From an uncultured Alphaproteobacteria bacterium (GTDB taxonomy: Bacteria; Pseudomonadota; Alphaproteobacteria; Caulobacterales; Aquidulcibacteraceae): a stretch of 53,099 bases of DNA. Positions 51,158 to 53,099 of the stretch are shown here, one piece after another. Each line of letters begins with the position of its first letter. The first letter of the stretch is position 1. The notes beneath the pieces were generated by a model that worked only from the letters and a program-made list of their open reading frames with translations, was not told the DNA's origin and made no database searches. A program made the position numbers and the translations under genes. The stretch lies in NCBI GenBank assembly GCA_902826245.1, contig CADEEA010000016.1, positions 1-53,099 on the forward strand, read 5' to 3'.

Positions 51158-52306
51158 ATGACCGTCTTCATCGCGCACGCCCCGGCCAACCGCGCCGTCG
51201 CGGAATCCCTGGAGAAGGCCATAGAGCGGCGCGGCCAGTTCGCTCAGCTCGACGATGGCCAGACCGCGATGCACCCGGTCCAGGCGAACGACGTCATGGT
51301 GGCGCTGATTTCAAAGGACCTTTTGTTTGCGCCGACGCGCCTCAGGTTGGAGCAGCGCGCGCTCGACGCCTGGGCGGAGGGGCGCCTCATCGTCGTGAAG
51401 ATTGACCGTGGGCTCGCCCCGGTCGGACTGCGGGACCTGCCCGCCATCGATGCGAGCTTCGAGGCGCAGCGCGAGTTCAAGTGGCTCGAAGTCGCCAACT
51501 CAGTCCGCGAATTGTTGCGTTCGCCGCAGCGTCAGGAAGCAGCAGGGGGAGCGCCGCCGACGGCCTCGCGCGTGGCGCCGGTGAAGAAATCGGGACTGTT
51601 GGGCGCATTGCTCATCCTGTTGCTGTTGGCGCCGGGTATTGCTGCGTTGGCGGTCTCTGTTTCCATCTGGCTGGCCAACCGGATCGGGCCGACGCCGGGG
51701 AGCTTTAGCGATCTGCGCGCGGGGATTGACGCGCTAGGGCAGAATTACGGCGCTCCTGCTGGGGCTGCCGAATGGGCGTTCGCCGGCGCGATTGCGGTAA
51801 CGCTGGTCGTGTTCACATGGGTCGTGGCGCGGGTCGCGTACAGCGCCACCCGGCCGCGCGAGAGCAGTCGCGAGACGGCGCCTCCGCCAGAGCCCGCGAG
51901 CCAGCCGCAATCGGACGCTGTGTTTGTCTCTTATGCGCGGGTCAATCAGGCGCTCGTCATCCCAGTCATTCAAGCGGCGCAGCGTGAGGGCCGCAAATTC
52001 TGGCTGGACCAGCAAGGCATCGGCGCCGGCGACGGGTGGGCCGGGGAGATCGTTCGCGCCATCAAGGGAGCGACGGGCGTGATGGTGATGTGTTCAAAAG
52101 CCGCGTTCGAGAGCGACCATGTCAAGCGCGAGATTTATCTAGCCGATCGTTATCATAAGAGGCTGGTTCCGGTTTTCGTCGAGCCCGCTGAGCCGCCTGA
52201 GGATTTCGAATATTTCTTCGCCGGCGTGCAGCCCTTGAAATTGTTCGAAACACCCGAGACCGAACGGTCACAGGCGATTATGAGCGTGCTTGGAGCGGCG
52301 GCATGA
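51158..52306 (+). CDS. Membrane protein with two TIR-like domains
   Basis: A 382-residue protein. Residues 1-120 form a degenerate TIR-like domain (MTVFIAHAPANRAVAESLEK, ALISKDLLFAPTRLR). Two membrane helices follow at about 146-172 and 206-229. Residues 253-380 are a clear TIR domain (VFVSYARVNQALV, FWLDQQGIGAGDGW, MCSKAAFESDHVKREIYLA), with Glu325 at the place of the NADase catalytic Glu. Both TIR regions would face the cytosol. The ATG at 51158 is used; a TTG at 51152 is less likely. The next gene overlaps by ATGA. It diverges from the patatin gene over about 76 bp. Confidence 0.87.
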   Translation: MTVFIAHAPANRAVAESLEKAIERRGQFAQLDDGQTAMHPVQANDVMVALISKDLLFAPTRLRLEQRALDAWAEGRLIVVKIDRGLAPVGLRDLPAIDASFEAQREFKWLEVANSVRELLRSPQRQEAAGGAPPTASRVAPVKKSGLLGALLILLLLAPGIAALAVSVSIWLANRIGPTPGSFSDLRAGIDALGQNYGAPAGAAEWAFAGAIAVTLVVFTWVVARVAYSATRPRESSRETAPPPEPASQPQSDAVFVSYARVNQALVIPVIQAAQREGRKFWLDQQGIGAGDGWAGEIVRAIKGATGVMVMCSKAAFESDHVKREIYLADRYHKRLVPVFVEPAEPPEDFEYFFAGVQPLKLFETPETERSQAIMSVLGAAA

Positions 52307-52686
52307 TCCGGCTCAAACGCAATGCGAGCAAATTTTGGGCCTGGCTCTATCGCGTGCGGCTGCTGCGCGCGCCGATGCCCTTTTGGCGCGTGGTGGTGGA
52401 GGCGAAACTGGCGCTTGGCGCGCGCCGTTGGCCGCGGCGGGCGGAGGGCGCGGTGACCGCCGTGTTCGTTTGGGCGCGCACGATCGAGGAGGCAGAGGCG
52501 CTGGCGGCGCTGGCGCTCGAGCGCGAAGGCCTGGATGCGATCACCGCGGATGCGAAAAAATCACCCCCTTCAGCGCCGCCGCGGCGCCGCCCCACGGCGG
52601 TGGCGCGCACTGAATTGGGGTTTCTGATCCGCCCTACCGGCGGCGAGCGCACGAATGGGGTGTCGCGGCGAGGGGCGCGGGCTTGA
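52303..52686 (+). CDS. Small basic protein of unknown function, coupled to the TIR protein
   Basis: A 127-residue Arg-rich protein starting at the ATGA overlap with the TIR gene. The N-terminal 30 residues are basic and amphipathic (LKRNASKFWAWLYRVRLLRA). A middle helix is TIEEAEALAALALEREGLDA, and the tail is Arg/Pro/Gly-rich. I recognise no family. Coupled translation suggests joint production with the TIR membrane protein. Confidence 0.7.
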   Translation: MIRLKRNASKFWAWLYRVRLLRAPMPFWRVVVEAKLALGARRWPRRAEGAVTAVFVWARTIEEAEALAALALEREGLDAITADAKKSPPSAPPRRRPTAVARTELGFLIRPTGGERTNGVSRRGARA

Positions 52687-52717
52687 TCGAACCGGCGGAA
52701 CGCTGGAAACTCTGCCC

Positions 52718-53099
52718 ATGAGCGGTGAATTGGATGCAGCCGGAGCGCTGGCGACAGCGGGTCTGGCCGCGGGCGCCATTGAGGGGCGCGAGACGCACAA
52801 GCCCGGCGAGGGCGCATGCCTCAATTGCGGCGCAGCGCTTGCGGGCGCCTATTGCAGCGCCTGCGGGCAAGCGGCCCATCCGCACCGTTCGCTTTTCCAC
52901 ATGATCGAGGAAGTTCTGCACGGCCTCTTCCATTTCGAAACCAAGGCGTGGCGCACGTTTCCGAAACTCATGTTTCGTCCCGGCACGCTGACTCGAGAGT
53001 ACATTTACGGCAAGCGCGCCCGCTATATCTCGCCGCTGGCGCTGTTTCTGTTCATGATCTTTCTGATGTTCTTCGTGTTCTCGTTCGTCGACGCGAATG
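52718..53099 (+). CDS. DUF3667 zinc-ribbon membrane protein (3' cut by window)
   Basis: The first 127 codons of a protein with a CLNCG...YCSACGQ zinc ribbon near residues 32-50, then MIEEVLHGLFHFETKAWRT, LMFRPGTLTREYIYGKRAR and the start of a membrane helix (SPLALFLFMIFLMFFVF). That layout is DUF3667, of unknown role. It begins 31 bp after the previous gene and may be part of the same transcript. Confidence 0.88.
   Translation, partial: MSGELDAAGALATAGLAAGAIEGRETHKPGEGACLNCGAALAGAYCSACGQAAHPHRSLFHMIEEVLHGLFHFETKAWRTFPKLMFRPGTLTREYIYGKRARYISPLALFLFMIFLMFFVFSFVDAN

Overview
The window reads as chromosome of a GC-rich alphaproteobacterium, most like the Caulobacterales/Hyphomonadaceae. Pointers are an SigF/NrsF-type ECF sigma and anti-sigma pair, the alphaproteobacterial DUF4175 low-complexity protein, an FtsE/FtsX-YdcF-PlsC-DUF2125 operon, the argH/small-lipoprotein/TlpA neighbourhood, TonB-box-like peptides of the kind seen in this clade, and many ATGA stop/start overlaps. 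No insertion sequence, prophage, CRISPR array or rRNA operon was found. One tRNA gene (anticodon CAT) is present. This is mostly core chromosome with accessory genes interspersed.

Layout. 1-2060: 3' end of rpoC and its terminator. 2056-6600: minus-strand operon ftsE-ftsX-ydcF-plsC-DUF2125, with a Uma2-type nuclease after it. 6668-8075: DUF3426 zinc-ribbon protein and a hypoxanthine phosphoribosyltransferase. 8197-12389: minus-strand lipoprotein, DUF4175 protein, GNAT and TlpA. 12445-14635: argH, an LptM-like lipoprotein and a secreted protein. 14646-19144: M16 peptidase, then a lipoprotein and a PiuC-type hydroxylase diverging from a Fur-box-like palindrome. 19141-21117: membrane protein, DUF938 methyltransferase, a possible 36-residue membrane peptide and a second Uma2 protein. 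21150-23809: etfB-etfA-hbd. 23973-28973: serine hydrolase, NYN nuclease, YHS protein, nrsF, sigF and pheA. 29127-31740: lipoprotein, free-methionine sulfoxide reductase bracketed by REP-like repeats, SIMPL protein, a 52-residue membrane protein and the tRNA. 31776-40165: TIR protein, glycine-zipper lipoprotein, S9 peptidase, a hydrolase-caspase fusion and ettA. 40190-47803: esterase, TonB-like protein, DUF7662 protein, His/Met-rich outer membrane protein, parDE, mgtE, metallo-beta-lactamase-fold protein and a lysozyme-like membrane protein. 47871-53099: a 22-codon mini-gene, two tandem lipoproteins, a patatin/cNMP protein, a two-TIR membrane protein and a partial DUF3667 protein.

Most worth following up are: (1) a compact unit at about 48081-47871 on the minus strand with a promoter, 5' hairpin, a 13-nt perfect Shine-Dalgarno, a 22-codon ORF and a strong terminator; (2) a lipoprotein family with three copies here that share a C...C...Cx9C pattern; (3) an alpha/beta-hydrolase fused to a caspase-fold protease, with two TIR proteins and a cyclic-nucleotide-binding patatin in the same 22 kb; (4) an FtsE altered at four ABC motifs at once; (5) matching GTAACC-N16-CGT promoters in front of sigF and of the YHS gene. 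Functional links between separated genes are inference, and no database search was possible.
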